Assembly: GCF_040183065.1 (NCBI RefSeq)
Contig: NC_091117.1
Coordinates: forward strand, 102,311,501 to 102,375,500
From: Periplaneta americana
Taxonomy: Eukaryota > Arthropoda > Insecta > Blattodea > Blattidae
DNA length: 64,000 nt
Reading direction: 5' to 3'
Shown here: piece by piece, positions 9,490-22,217 of the stretch
Position numbering within the stretch: position 1 is the stretch's first letter
Layout of the letters: each line of letters begins with the position of its first letter
Notes under the pieces: generated by a model
What the model was told of the DNA's origin: nothing
The model's input: the letters and a program-made list of their open reading frames with translations, nothing else
Database searches by the model: none
Program-made: the position numbers and the translations under genes

Positions 9490-12289
9490 ATACTGTATTG
9501 TCTTTTCGTATTTAGGAAAAACCAGTTTCCTATTAAGTCTCCGAAAATGTAGAAGAGGTTGTGTTTTCAGACTGGGAACTAATTAGCTTAGCATTCTAGG
9601 CGCCATAAAGAGGTTTTTTGTCCTGCAGCCAATTAGACACGTGCATTTTTTTACATGTAGAATCACCTTGTATGAAATGAAGATTAATGTTGGAGTAGAA
9701 ATTGTAAGATTGTAATTCTTTGCTATTAAGGCTTATAAGCTTCCCACAGTATATGGGAATACTTAACTGGAGGTCTAGGGCATATAAAAGATTTGATTTC
9801 GGTTGTGTTATTTACACATAAGAACTTGGACAATAATAACAAGTAGAATTGTTTCTTGAAATTACGCAATATGATTCATGACTGTTCTTTAGGCAGAAAC
9901 AAATTGGTGTCTCTGATATGCAAATTCCCACATGTAAAATTACGAAGTAGTTTTTATTAGGATAATTAGATAACAAACAGGTTAGAAATGTTATAGTGAT
10001 GCATGTCATGCATGATACAGAGTGGAAGAGCAGTGCACCTATAAACTCAAAACTGCTACTAGTTACAATGGCACTAGTGCCCTGCAGTGTGGAGGCTATG
10101 AGGCTGTTATTGTGGTCTGTTTTTGTGCAAACAGAGCATTACGTGTTTGTCAAATGTTTGCCATTCAGTTGTCTGCAGAGCATGTGTATGAATGTGGAGA
10201 TCTTTGGGTACTGGTACTAACTCACCTCAGCTATGTTACCATACTCCTTGAATTGTAAAACATTATCAATATCTGCTGAAGAGTTGTTTCATGATAAGAT
10301 TCTTTAATTGTGATGTTTAATAATAAAATAACATTTCTTCACATGGCAATAAAATAATATAAGGATCTGTCCTTGCTTCGCCATGCTCATATAATATGAG
10401 GTGAGTATTTCTTCTTCGTCTGTATGTTCTTTCATAAACTGAAACTCGGTATTTCAATTGTTCCATTTCTCAAAAATATTAAGTGTTGAATAAAATGTCA
10501 CTTATCATTACAGAATGATACTGTACACTATCTGATTTCAAAACAGAAAAAGGAAACTAATTCCTACGGGCATTAGAAAGTGGAAGTGATTGTTTAAACA
10601 ATATTGTACAGAAAAGTAGCAGGATGTCCTGCCATTGTATGGTATAACTGAACATTGAAATATCATAACAATTCTATTAGAATGAATTTGAACATTCTAT
10701 GCAAGTGTGGAATTCAGTTTCACAGGCTATTAGAAAATATTAAGGATATGTAAACAGAGTAATCATCATTTAGTCATTCGCAATAATCTAAAGTCGCCAG
10801 AATATTATATTACGAAAAAGCAGGTGATATGTACGATATTGAGAAAATTGATTTGTGTTGATTTCCTGTTTTGTTATTACGTCAAGTTAATCAGTTATAT
10901 ATTTATTTTTTTGTTCAAGCATTCTTAATATGTCAAGGATTTTTTAAGTTAGAACTTGTCAGAGAATGACTTTTTATGTCAGTAAGAGGAGCATGGTCAC
11001 AGATATGGTTGTCACAAAGAGTTGTTATTGTTTCTTTCAACAGCTCGAAAAGTTCGTGGTGATGACATTGGTAATCAATCACACTCTTGTTTTGACCGCA
11101 ATAATTATTTTTATGATGCCTATTTAGTGCGAAGGTCATAAAATTCTCATTATTTATGTTTTTAGCTACCCTACAGTATCTCCTTCATGGAAGAAACTTG
11201 TTGGTAGGCAACAAAAGTGCTAACTGTTGCCACTAACAACATTAGACAAAACCGAGGTTGCCAAGACTGTGAGTTCGATCATAATACGATGTTTCTCCAG
11301 CGTCGTCACTGTTGAATGTGCTGCTACGTTATGTCAATTGTCAACATTTTTGTGAAATCTCTATTCATATTTACTGAACATGGAATTCAGTGTCTGTAAA
11401 TATTTGTGGTAATCTTCATGTCTAATTTGTCATTATAAAAATAGTTTTGTATAATTATTATTTGAGTTACTCCCTTCATATACAGGTTGCCTGCATACAT
11501 GTGAATAAGGACTTGGTTCACAGTGCGAACTGAAACTACATCTGTATGTAAATATGGTGTTGTCCATTGTTTGTACATATGTGAGAGACAATTAAAGCCT
11601 AGTTGTTACTACACAAAGCTATAAGGGCGGTCGTTTGTGTTTGATCTGTCCCAGTTTCCCTCTGAAATGCATTTCTGAAGAAGATGCTTTGTGCATGTCT
11701 GTCTCAGTTTTGCATAAATTGACAGGCCAATTCAAAAAGACAACAACTCAAAAAAATAATTTTTCGAGTTAAACATACCATGAGAATGGCAGAAAATTAC
11801 TCTTCCTGGTTCGATACAGCAACAACTCTTATCGTTGCATATACGCAGCATAAAAGGAGTAAACTTCCTAGATTGAAAGCATTCACGAATCTCACTTCTC
11901 TATGCGAGAATTGTAGTAAATGGAACATTCTCCAAGCCTAACTTTATCCTTATATCTAAGAATCCTCACTTGCTCCTCGTCAGTACGAATGATGTATTCT
12001 TAATAGATGAAAGTAGACACATCTCATGAAATCTCCGATAGCTACTGTCACAAAGTCTTACAGACAGCTTGGAATGACCAGTACAAAATATGTCAACCAA
12101 GTTGTGAATCACACTGTTTTAATTATTGTAGATACCAAGATACTTTTGAATTATTTTATCATGCATCCATACTTTACTACGAATGGATTTCTTTTTTTTT
12201 TTTTTCTAAATGCCACGACTTTGATTTACACATTGAAATTTCTGTGCTATATAATTCTTCCAGGAGTAGAAACTCATGCACAGAACGTT
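9490..12289. other. anonymous intergenic DNA, 2.8 kb
   Basis: Only short frames on either strand (78 codons or fewer up to 11.6 kb). The overlapping 96- and 106-codon frames at 12007-12346 cross a T-run and resemble nothing known. A minus-strand 68-codon frame at 10933-11139 looks unremarkable. No SINE, LINE or inverted-repeat element was recognised. It is the longest stretch that cannot be assigned to a TE, so unrecognised old repeats or distant introns are both possible. Confidence 0.4.
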
Positions 12290-12660
12290 GTACATGATCC
12301 CCGTCCACATCTCACTCAACCACTACCATGCTGGTCTTCCATCTAGGTGCCACAGGTTCAATCACCAGCTAGGTGATGGTGGAATTTGTGTGTAGTATGG
12401 ATTTCCGATGCTGATATAGGAAGGGCTTAGGACTCCAGGTCCTGAGGCTTATTAGATACTCGTCTGGGGATGGGATCCAGTTGTTAGGACTGATGAAGGA
12501 TGATCACCGTCAGCATCAGATTCATGAATGTCACCCAAACCAACTGTCGGACTTGGACAATCATTACCTACATAGGGCGCACAAGTGCAAGGATCTGTCC
12601 CGGGTTCTGATTTTGAAAAGGAAAACTATCCCCCGAATCTGAAAGAATGAACTATGTCGT
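12290..12660 (+). other. possible degenerate tRNA-headed SINE of another family
   Basis: Near 12330-12400 it reads ccatgctggtcttcc and caggttcaatcaccagctag, where ggttcaatcac is a poor B-box match, followed by aggtgatggtggaatttgtg. The arrangement resembles a decayed tRNA-derived SINE, but no A box, tail or TSD could be confirmed. Confidence 0.25.
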
Positions 12661-13016
12661 CCGAAAATAGCGGGTTATTCAGTTTGAGATTTCTATTAAT
12701 GTAAAATATTCCATGGAAGAATTAAGAGCATGCGTGAATTTTATTTTTAGTCAAAAAACAAAAGTTGATCACTACAGTATCTGTAGACTTCTGCATTGAC
12801 TTTATAAACAAATATGTAAAAGTAAAGTTATAATAAGTAAACATGTACGAACTAGAAAGTACCTGTAATTTAAAAAAAAAAAAAAGACAAAGGGAAATAA
12901 TTGACTATATATTTACTTGAACTTTTATGCTTATTTTTAGGTCCTCTATACTTACTTACAAATGCCCTCAAATAAGCCCGCCATCAGTCCCTATCCTGAG
13001 CAAGTTCAATCCAGCC

Positions 13017-13282
13017 ATCGGCGTGGCTCAGTCGGTTAAGGCGCTTGCCTACTGGTCTGAAGTTGCGCTCGGGCGCGGGTTCGATCCCCGCTTGGGCTGA
13101 TTACCTGGTTGGGTTTTTTCCGAGGTTTTTCCCAACCATAAGGTAAATGCCAGGTAATCTATGGCGAATCCTCTGCCTCATCTCGCCAAATACCATCTCG
13201 TTATCACTAATTCACCGACGCTAAATAACCTCGTAGTTGATACAGCGTCGTTAAATAACCAACTAAAAAAAATTTAAAAATA
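13017..13282 (+). mobile_element. tRNA-derived SINE, family S1, copy b
   Basis: The A box tggctcagtcggttaagg and B box gggttcgatccc are well preserved, followed by the S1 body (gggttttttccgaggttttt) and the end word tacagcgtcgttaaataacc with an A-rich tail. A perfect 11-bp TSD, tcaatccagcc, lies at 13006-13016 and 13283-13293. It interrupts the RTE LINE. It is the least degenerate S1 head in the window. Confidence 0.97.
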
Positions 13283-13852
13283 TCAATCCAGCCTTTACCA
13301 TCATATCCCATTTCCTCAAATCCATTTTATATTATCCTCCTGTCTACGTCTCAGCTTCCTAAAAGGTCTTTTTCCCTCTGGCCTCCCAACTAACACTCTA
13401 TATGCATTTCTGGATTCGCCCATACGTGCTGCATGCCCTATCCACCTCAGATGTCTCGATTTAATGTTCCTAATTTTATTATGTCAGGTGAAGAATACAA
13501 TGCATGCAGTTCTACGTTGTGTAACTTTCTCCATTCTCCTGTAACTTCATCCCTCTTAGCTTCAAATATTTTCCTAAGCACCTCATTCTCAAACACCCTT
13601 AACCTCTGTTCCTCTCTCCAAGTTTCACAACCATACAGAACAACCGGTAATATAACTTTTATAAATTCTAACTTTCAACTATTCGAGAGCAGACTGTATG
13701 ACGAATAATAATAGGCATTTCCCATATTTCTTCTGTGTTTAATTTCGTCCTGAGTATCATTTATATTTGGTACTCTTGCTTCAAGATATTTGAACTTTTC
13801 CACCTTTTCAAAGGATAAATTTCCAATTTTTATATTTCCATTTCGTACTATT

Positions 13853-13985
13853 AGATTAGATTAGATTAGATTTATTTATTTAACCTGGTAGAGATAAGGC
13901 CGTCAGGCCTTCTCTGCCCCTCTACCAGGGGATTACAACTATAACATGAACAATAAGATTACAATTAATGGTTTACAATGTTTTG
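13853..13985 (-). mobile_element. severely 5'-truncated LINE 3' tail
   Basis: Read on the minus strand it is about 130 bp of 3' UTR with a stem-loop (gagaaggcctgacggcctta), the phrase tctctaccagg, then AAATAAATAAATC and a (TAATC)n-like tail. The same stem-loop layout occurs at the 3' end of the LINE at 44603-44715 (gagaaggccttatggcctta), so the two families are related. It interrupts the RTE ORF; flanking RTE sequence resumes at about 13986. A clean TSD was not resolved. Confidence 0.8.
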
Positions 13986-14140
13986 GTCATGAGACATAAT
14001 CATATACTTTGTCTTTTTGGGATTTACTTCCAAACCTGTCTCTTTACTTGCATGAAGTAAATTCCCGAATCCTCTTAAAAAAACAAGAAACAGCTATTTT
14101 AGGTCCTCTATGCATTCCTCAAAGATTTCCCATATATTTG

Positions 14141-15976
14141 TTAACAGTCTGTATAGAAATTTTGTGCTATAACGTCACATCCTTGTTGTGATTCATTCTT
14201 TATGGTTCTTGCGGCCTTACCTCGAATGTCCTAGCATTAGTTTTGTAAAACTTAATTGGTTGAAATATGGCAGCAGCCAGCTGTATACGACTCCTGCTTC
14301 CTTTACTTGAGAGGATGAGTAAACCCGCTGAATGGCAGCATGCTGCAGTGCGACCCTCAGATGCTTGTTTCCACTGAAACTCCCAAGGGGGCGCTTATGG
14401 AAGAAGTTTTCTCTCCCTCTTCCCTGTCCGACATGACGAATCTCAGCTGGAGCATATAGAAGCAAGTCAGCAGAGAGACAAGTGGAAGTACTCTTCATTA
14501 TGCAGTCTTACACCTTTCAGCATTTCTTCTTCTGATCCTGCAGTCAGCTTGTATAACAGTTCCCCCTTCCCTCCCCCCATTTATGTGGTAGCTATTAGGA
14601 TACATCCATATTCGGCTTTTTTCCTTCAGAATTCTCTAGAGTTTCTTCAGTGGAGCAGCGAAACTCGGAGCTCACATATTCAGTTTTCTCAGCCTCAACT
14701 TCCCTTGCCAGGACGCGTTTTCGTGTACCTTTTAAAGTTTCTCCTCCCATTTCTCTCTCTTTCAATTCAGACAAGTGGCCATACCAGTGTTGCCAGGCCT
14801 ACTGATTTTGCAATAGATCTCCTGCTTTTTTAGAAATTTACTGATCTACTTCTGGAAATCGAAAAATTAATAAAATCTGCTGTTTCTTGTCCTTTTGCAG
14901 CGTATTTTCAACAAAACATTTATTGAAATGCAATATGAATGGAAGCATTCTTTAATGCATTACATGCTGCAAGCAAGACCTTCTTAAAAGATTCGCAGTG
15001 TTTATCTGAGTTCCTATTTCTTTAAACAAGCATGCACACAGGTACCATAAAACGTACAAAATTACTTATGAGCGCACTACACACCTACTCCAACCACATA
15101 CAGTCAACACCAAGATCACTGGCCACTTCTTGCTAGCTGAGAATGTCTGACAAAAGGACACTTCCCTCCTTTGATATGTTGCAGGTCGCCAGCTATCTCT
15201 CTTAAAAGTTTTGTAGAAATTTTCTGAATTCCTATTCTCTTAAACAAGCACGCACAGAGGTACATAAAAAGTGCCGAATTATTCTTAAATTATCACTCTG
15301 TTGGAAATTTTTTCTGCATTAAATTTCCAAGATTTGAATTTTCACAACAGACAGTGTGGCAGTAACTGTACTCAGAAAACTCATACGTTAGAACAGTGTA
15401 CCAGTATATAATATCCTCACTCTTTTCTTCACCCATCTGCCTCACAAGACAAATTGTTCGCATCCGAAATTAAAATAAGCTACACTTATAAGTTACATCT
15501 TGAGCTTGTTTTACCCATTTTCAATGTTCTGGAATACACAATTGCAAAGAGAAAAGCCCCAAATTCATTATTTGAGAGCCATTGTTGTTTCTGCCTTACG
15601 AACTGTCCTTGCTTGTTATGTTAAACCTGAACATTTAAGATCAGCAGAGACCGAAAAATTCGAGTACCAGGATCCACGATTTTCGTTTCCTGTAGAAAAT
15701 ATGTAGCCTATTTTGGCGCAAAGGTGCAACTATTTTTGACAAAATCAATTATTTACCATTATAATTTATAATTTTTAAATTATGTTGCCTTGAGTTATAA
15801 TCAGTGAACCAGAGAATAGCTCGTTTTCCTCTTGACGTTTAGATTATCAGATCATTAGAAGTTTAGTCTTAGATTCCACTAAAGTCTTAGCTGTTAAGTC
15901 TATTGCCCACGTGGCTTCTCTGTTTCCCAAAGTGGCGAAAGAGGGTGAAAAAAATGGCCGCCATGGTAGGCAATCA
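14141..15976. other. anonymous DNA with one internal direct repeat
   Basis: No gene recognised. Two related blocks about 221 bp apart, 15008-15067 and 15229-15290, share tcctatt, cttaaacaagc, gcaca and aggtac in order, suggesting an old local duplication. At 14778 the phrase cagtgttgccaggcctactg resembles a hAT-type terminus, but no partner end was found. Frames of 60-94 codons are present on both strands without recognisable content. Confidence 0.4.
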
Positions 15977-16658
15977 TATGACAACAGGGGCGGCTTTCGA
16001 AGGAGGGCTGTGGAGCTGCAGCACCCGCAGACATTTGTGGATCTTATCTCGTTTTATGTTGTGAAATACATTTATTATACAGTCTCTATTTAGCGGCTCC
16101 AATTTTTTTTAATTTCACTCTCATTGACATGCACGCAGTCGTTAGTGAAGCCACTTCCTTCTCTGGAGCTGCCAGTGTCGTCTCGGATGCTTTGCGCATT
16201 AGTTTTACCCCTCTCCCTGCTCCCCCTCGCCATGAATCCAGAGTTTCCAGGTGCTGCAAAATTTGCAGCAGCTTTGTCAGTAGCGCACAGTTTTAAATAC
16301 ATTTTCTTTAATGTTGTGAGTATAACAAGTGCAACAATGTTTAATTCTGTACAATATTTACAGTCTATTCAGTTCAGTACCTTAACAATTCAGGAGAAAT
16401 GTGAAATTAAGTGCCCATCAATTGAATCTCATAATGGAAAGAGCCGCTAAACAAAATACAAAGGCTCGTATATTTTTTGCTGATTTATCCAGTAAGCCTA
16501 TCCCTGTTTTCTTTTCTCGATCTTCACACAGTCTGTATTAGATTAATGTGTTTCAAAGACAATTCCATCAGCTGGAGCAACAAGATGGAGTTTTAAAATA
16601 AGAACAGTAAATGTTGTTCATGAGAAGAAGGAGCCATTGCTAGAATGTTTTCAAACCA

Positions 16659-16981
16659 AATTTGATAACACAATCCCAAGGGAAAAAATGGAACTCTCTG
16701 CATCAAAATCCACAGTTAATTCCCGATTTACCACGAAAATCGTCTGTAGCTGCATTTAGATTGGCAACAGGCCATGATTGTTTGGCCAAACACCTGCATA
16801 GAATTGGAATATATTAGTCCCCTAACTGTCCATTGTGCAACTCAAACCAAGAAATGGATTCGGAACACCTCAAAATCTGTGCTTCAGTGGCTGGTCATGA
16901 TAATATCTTTGAAAAATATTGGAGTGCAAGAGGTCAAATGACTTTATTGTCAAATGCCTGGCATTAGAAAACAAAAACAAC
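16659..16981 (+). mobile_element. 5'-truncated LINE (RNase H type 3' end), 323 bp
   Basis: It encodes the last ~100 codons of the LINE ORF seen at 32151-33483: RKSSVAAFRLATGHDCL, then CPLCNSNQEMDSEHL-like zinc-knuckle sequence, ending at NAWH and a stop, then a short tail (aaaacaaaaacaac). A perfect 15-bp TSD, aatgttttcaaacca, lies at 16644-16658 and 16982-16996. The sister hAT at 55590-55620 has the same site without the insertion, giving a natural empty site. Confidence 0.97.
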
Positions 16982-17189
16982 AATGTTTTCAAACCATAAT
17001 GGAATCTGAAACATCTAACAGCATCACAATAAATGAGGCAAGCACCCTGGTGCATATCCTTGAAGATCCTGAATTCAATTTCTGGCTCAGTTTTTTTCAT
17101 TTATTGATGTATCATGTAGATATATTATACAACCAACTACAACATCGCCAGTTAGATATTTCTAAGGTTCAAAGCTGCATACAAAAAAA

Positions 17190-17372
17190 TTAAATTATGG
17201 TTTATTTAACGACATTCGCAAGTACAGGGGTTATATCAGCGTCGCTGGTGTGCTGGAATTTTTAAATACCCGTAAATCTACTGACATGTGCCTGTTCATT
17301 TAAACACACTTATATGCCATCGACCTGGGCCGGGATCGAACCGCAACCGACTATGCTACCAAGGCCGACTCT
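17190..17372 (-). mobile_element. tRNA-derived SINE, family S2, inside hAT copy 1
   Basis: In minus orientation: the B box is present near 17335 (ggttcgatccc, one base changed), followed by a body with gtcgatggcat, gtagatttac and, at its 3' end, cgtcgttaaataaac-like sequence. The A-box part of the head is missing. The same insertion occupies the same place in hAT copy 2 (55806-55990), so it was acquired before the two hAT copies separated. Confidence 0.85.
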
Positions 17373-17381
17373 GCATATCAA

Positions 17382-17893
17382 ACTTTGTTAATGCCATACG
17401 GACAATGCAGAACAGTGCACAGTTGAGCAGCGAGATCTGTGAAAATGAAAACCCTAAAAAGCGTCGTAAGGTCGAAGGGATTCAGACAAGGGTTGCAGCA
17501 GTCAAGGAAGTGTGTGACCTCATTATCACACACGCTAACACCCGATTCCAGTTCATAGATCATTTGATATTATCTTCTCTTCTTTGTCAAGAAAAATTTG
17601 AATGCTACAAAAGCTCATTTACTGAAAATGAACTAAATGTATGTGTGAAGCTTTTTCTAATGTTCTATAAAGACAAACTAAAAACGGAACTCACTGTGTT
17701 GTATCAGAGACAAGAATTCAGAAATATCAGTGACGCAGTCAAGCTCTTGCAGTTTCTTCTATCTGAGAACTTGCAGGCCTCATTTTCAGAAGTTGTGAAA
17801 CTACCTACTACGCATAGCTATCACCATACCAATGACAACTTCCGAACCAGAATGTTGCTTTTCGTGTTTGAAGAGAGTAAAATTCTATCTTAG
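17382..17893 (+). pseudogene. hAT transposase C-terminal fragment (copy 1)
   Basis: The open frame from 17288 includes SINE-derived codons; transposase-like sequence begins near FVNAIRTMQNSAQ. It continues through KKRRKVEGIQTR, QFIDHLILSSLLCQEKFECY and DAVKLLQFLLSENLQASFSE, the region before the hAT dimerisation domain of ZMYM1-like proteins. A frameshift near 17810, relative to the sister copy, destroys the catalytic-Glu block; the sister reads TTSEPERCFSCLKRVKSYL there. An upstream piece, EDPEFNFWLSFFHLLMYHVD (about 17055-17115), lies on the other side of the SINE. Confidence 0.85.
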
Positions 17894-18114
17894 AAATACG
17901 ATGAGAGAAGAGAGACTGACCGCATTACCTATGTTTTCCATTGTAAAGACTATGTTAAATGACATATCGGATTTTAATAAGAAGATGATTCGAAAGTTTG
18001 CAACCTGCTAGACAAGGCCCACGGAACTAATCTTTAAATAAGGTAAGTTGCATGGTTAATTTTTATATGCAGTCCCCCTGAATTCAATACACACGAGCCG
18101 CCACTGTATGACAA

Positions 18115-19221
18115 TGAAATAATAGGCTAATTACCACACTTTATTTGTACACACCATAAACTTGCCTGCAATAAAATATTTTGTGTGGCTGAAAGTATCA
18201 TAATTTAACAATTTAAAATAAATTATTCACAATACAGAATAACCAACTTTATTTTATTAAAACTATTTATAAATCAAAATTTAAACACACACACACTTGT
18301 GGATAAATGATTAAATATTTAAAATAAATCATCTTTTATTAATAAGATAGAAATGTATATAGGATAATTAATTACAATGGGGAATACAAACAAAAAGAAC
18401 AGCATTTTAATTCACTTTTGCCAGTTTTGCAAAAAAAAATAAATAAATAAATAAATGTTAAGTAATGAGGAAAGGAGCAAATTTCTGGATTATGTACAGT
18501 TTAACAGGAACAAGATATTCTTTTACATATAACAAACTGGGTGTTGACTGTGAGAAATTTAAATGAATATTATTGCTTATTACAGAAAATAGAGTGCTTT
18601 CTCATAGATTAACTTTTGATTGACACATTTTCTTTCTTGCAATACTTATTCAAAGAAATGTTGGTTGATACCCAAACCATTTCCTTGCACACATCCTCTG
18701 CACTGTATCCATTTGCACATATTTCTGGTTCCCAGAGAATATCTTTCTTATTTATTATCTGCATTATCGTATTAAATCCAACCTCTCTTTGATATCTGAC
18801 TTTAAGAAATTTGGATTCTAATACAGTACAAAGTTTGAAAACTATTATAAAATTGACAATTGGTAACGAGGATGCAAGAACCTACCTCTACTTTTGTTTC
18901 TTTTTAGACTAAGCCTCATCATCAGCATCGATAAATTGATAACTAATCAATTATTTCCTTACAACATACTCTATTTAATTTGTTCAGAAGGAATGACGGC
19001 AATATTCTGATAAATAAAACAATATAGGCATGTCATCTTCATACAATTATACACCGTGTTCATTCACATGTAGGCTAACATTTCTCAGTCATTTTTCTCT
19101 CACCAAATATGTTTGATTTTAATTTGAATGACATCGAAGACTGTATTCTTTTTTTTTCTTTTTCACTTCAAATTATTTGTATTACACAATTTGTCTACAA
19201 CAATAGAAATTAAACAAGGAA
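18115..19221. other. no recognised feature
   Basis: AT-rich flank of the hAT copy, with an (AAAT)n stretch near 18438-18456. No element boundaries and no coding pattern. Confidence 0.4.
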
Positions 19222-19774
19222 CCCACTCATCACTGAGTTTACCATGAACAAGATGGAAAATTAAGATGGCAGATTGGGAATTTTGTTAGAAAACAAGTAG
19301 ACCAAAATATATTAAGAATATCACCTTCAGGAAATACTTCCGAGAAAGAAGTTGTCAAAGTCATCACTAAAGTCATTACAGAAGCAGCGAAGCACAACAT
19401 ATCCATAATAAAACAAAAACCTAATAAACCTCTGAACATTTGGTGGAGCGAAGATCTAACTAGAGCAAGGAAGGAAAAAATTGTTTCCCATAAAAAATGG
19501 CTAAAACATAAAACACCTGAAGCTCGTTCAAAATACAACAAAACAAAAGTAAAATTAATAAAACTTGTAACACAAGCCAAAAGGACAAGCTGGATACAAT
19601 TTGTAAATTCAATAAATTCACACACTCCATCATCTACAGTGTGGAAACGATTTAAAGCCATTGAGAAGGAGATTCCTACAAAACAATAACTCATTTGCAA
19701 GACTATACACAAAATATCATTGATGATGATCATGACAAAGCTAAACTACTATGCAGACATTATGCTGAAGAGTC

Positions 19775-21410
19775 GGGAAATACAGTGACATGGCAAAAAT
19801 ATGTGACAAAGGAAGAACAAGAACTGAATGGAAAACCTCATATTACATTAATTTACAAACAGGGAAGCAGGAAAGAACCTTGTAATTACAGAGGATTGAG
19901 TGTCTACTGTTAAATGAGGAGGCCTTTTAGTAAAATATTAAAAAGGAAATTGGAACGAGCAATCAGGGATACTATTAGTGAAGAAGAGAATGATTTTACT
20001 CAAAGAAAATCTTGTATGGATTTTTGTGATGCAACAAATTACAAGGAAGAGAAGATCTAGAGAATTAGAATATACATATGGCTTCCAATGACTTGGAAAA
20101 AGTCTATGACTCTGTTCCACGACACCTATCATGGGAAGTTCTGAGAAATCTGCAATTAGATAATTGGCTTATAAATATTATTCAAGAATTATACAATAAT
20201 AATCAAGCATATCGTCGTTGTTCCTGCAAACTATAAAATCTTTCAGGAGGAAGGAAAAACACATTTATTCATCCTATGGCAGCCATACATAGGAGGCTGT
20301 GAATTCTTACATTTTCGAAACAAAGATGTATAATTACATATAGGAGATTTTATTATGTCCTGTGTCACTATTTAAGTTATTTAAGAGAGCAAAAATCTGA
20401 AAATCGATAAATATGTTACATAGGAGTTATTGCAGGAACGACAACGATATATTAAACAGGGTAAATGGTTATCACAATCCTTCTGCACTACTAAAGGTCT
20501 AAAGACAAGGGTGCAGCCTTTCACCATTGCTATTTAATTTATTTTTGGAAAAAGGTACAACACTGGAAGAGAATTTGCAGAGGAATGGGTATACCTATTG
20601 GTAATGATTATTTACTCACTCTGAATTTTGCAGATGACCAGGTGATTTTCGCTCAAGATGACGATGACCTAGAATTTATGCTTAAGAAATTGTACAAAAA
20701 TATCAAGAATATGGAATGGAAATTAATATTATAAAAACAGAATATTTGGTCGCTAATTCGAATAGTAAATATGAAATTGCTATTGCTAATGGAGAACCAA
20801 TTAAGCAGGTAGATAAATTTAAATATTTAGGCACTACAGTTAAAAAGAAAGGACGAGGATCTGCAGATATTAAAATTAGAATTAAAGAGACAAGGATAAT
20901 TTTGGGAGCCTTGAATTCAATATGATGGGACTTACATAGCCAGGAAAACTAAGATACTTATAGGAAAAACTTTGGTTGAGACAGTCTTTTGTTATAACTG
21001 TGAAGTATGGACTCCGAATGCTGAATGTAGAAGAAAATTTTTAGCAGTGGAGATGGATTATTTACGAAGGAGTGCAGGAGTATCTCGGATGCAAAGAATC
21101 AGGAATGAAGAAATAAGATGGATGCAGGCAGAAGAAACAATTCTAGAAAGGATTGAAAGAAGAATACTGCGATAGTTCGGACATCTAGGGAGGATGGATC
21201 AACAACGCTGACCTTAAAGGATATTTGACTGGTCACCAAATGGAAGAGGAGTGCGGGTTACGCCAAGAAAAACATGGTATTGCAGCACTTGAGAGGTCCT
21301 CAGTGCTATGGGACTTCAAGAAGAAGATGCTTTGGACCGAATGAAGTAGCAATTAGGAGTGGGAAGGCGTCACTAACTGCATATCCCAGACACTGCTACT
21401 AAGAACAAGA
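19775..21410 (+). pseudogene. RTE-like LINE inserted in the I/R1-like LINE
   Basis: RT remnants appear in order: KEPCNYRGLSVYC, FSKILKRKLERAIRD, FTQRKSCMDF, then after a miniature-element insertion KTEYLVANSNSKYEI, KQVDKFKYLGTTV, and RRSAGVSRMQRIRNEEI toward the C-terminus. This order (NYRGI, QxGFR-like, KYLG, LRRxxGxSRxDRIRNxxIR) is typical of RTE-type insect LINEs. The catalytic block near 20630 (LNFADDQVIF in one frame) keeps ADD, but frameshifts surround it. The 5' end and TSD are not resolved. Confidence 0.75.
20213..20446. mobile_element. miniature inverted-repeat element, 234 bp
   Basis: Termini are cgtcgttgttcctgcaa on the left and, reverse-complemented from the right, cgttgtcgttcctgcaa. 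The flanks share only atat (20209-20212, 20447-20450), so the TSD is uncertain. It interrupts RT coding sequence of the RTE-like LINE: flanking codons resume as KQGKWLSQSFCTTKGLKT. No coding capacity. Confidence 0.85.
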
Positions 21411-22217
21411 ACTGTCAGGCAACATCCTACATTTTTTAATCACTCACAAACATCAAGCTGACAGCATGATCATCAAAGATGAATTAATGATTGATATTTA
21501 AGAATGTCAGAATTCAGCAGCAGCAGATGACCTGATTCATAATGCTATGTTACAGAATGCATCAGAATCCTTGTTACAAGAGATACTTAACATTTTCAAT
21601 AACATCTGGGAAACTGGACATTACCCTGAAGATTGAAAAATAGCAACTATTATTCCTCTACTGAAACCTAATAAAAAGAGAACTCATACAGGTCCATATT
21701 CTTAACATCATGCCTTTCAAAATTATTAGAGTGAATAGTCAATAGAAGACTAACATGGATACTGGAATCTGAAAATTTACTTAATTAGCAATTCGGTTTT
21801 AGATCATCAAAGAGCACAATAGATGTAGTTTCATATTTTACAGAAAGTATATATTCTGGATTCAAGAATAAAGAAACTACAGTCGCTGCAATGTTACATT
21901 AGGAAGCAGCCTTTGACAGAATCCCTCCTAAATCCATAATGAAGATAAGAATCAGAGGGAAAATCTTAAGATCCATACACAATTTTTTGAATGAAAGATA
22001 CATAAAAACATGAGTAAACAACAAAACATCTAAACTACAGAAAATACAAAATGGAATTTTCAAGGGCTCTATTCTTAATCCAATTCTGTTTAATGTCATG
22101 TTGTACGAGATCTCAACACAGTTACCTGCAGACATAAAAATGAGTATTTATGCAGATGTCATCACTATCTGGTCCACACACTTTACCCCAGAAGTTGCCA
22201 GAAGCAGATTACAAATG

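Larger units (their letters stand above)
12950..14140 (-). pseudogene. RTE-type LINE, C-terminal half of the polymerase ORF, interrupted twice
   Basis: On the minus strand this is the C-terminal part of an RTE-like endonuclease/reverse-transcriptase ORF plus its 3' end, with the tail facing 12950. The conserved words match the plus-strand copy at 52470-54605. It is interrupted by a SINE (13017-13282) with an 11-bp TSD and by a short LINE tail (about 13853-13985). Many stops and small deletions make it non-functional. The 5' side fades out near 14140. Confidence 0.75.
15985..18106 (+). mobile_element. hAT element, deletion derivative, copy 1
   Basis: Left end caggggcggctttcgaagg and right end, reverse-complemented, cagtggcggctcgtgtg, flanked by a perfect 8-bp TSD tatgacaa at 15977-15984 and 18107-18114. 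It is a sister of the element at 54844-56722 over its whole length, including an internal SINE. It differs by a LINE insertion (16659-16981) and lacks about 87 bp present in the sister near 55035-55125. Only C-terminal fragments of a ZMYM1-like hAT transposase remain, so it would have needed transposase supplied by another copy. Confidence 0.97.

Noticed and set aside
14778-14800. A single hAT-like terminus
   Set aside because: No matching inverted partner or 8-bp duplication was found within several kilobases.
16124-16450. A 108-codon plus-strand frame, also seen at 55063-55401
   Set aside because: It is the 5' non-coding part of the hAT deletion derivatives; conservation between them is due to shared origin only.
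19239-19733. A 164-codon minus-strand frame
   Set aside because: It is antisense to the linker region of the I/R1-like LINE, whose plus-strand reading has recognisable blocks.
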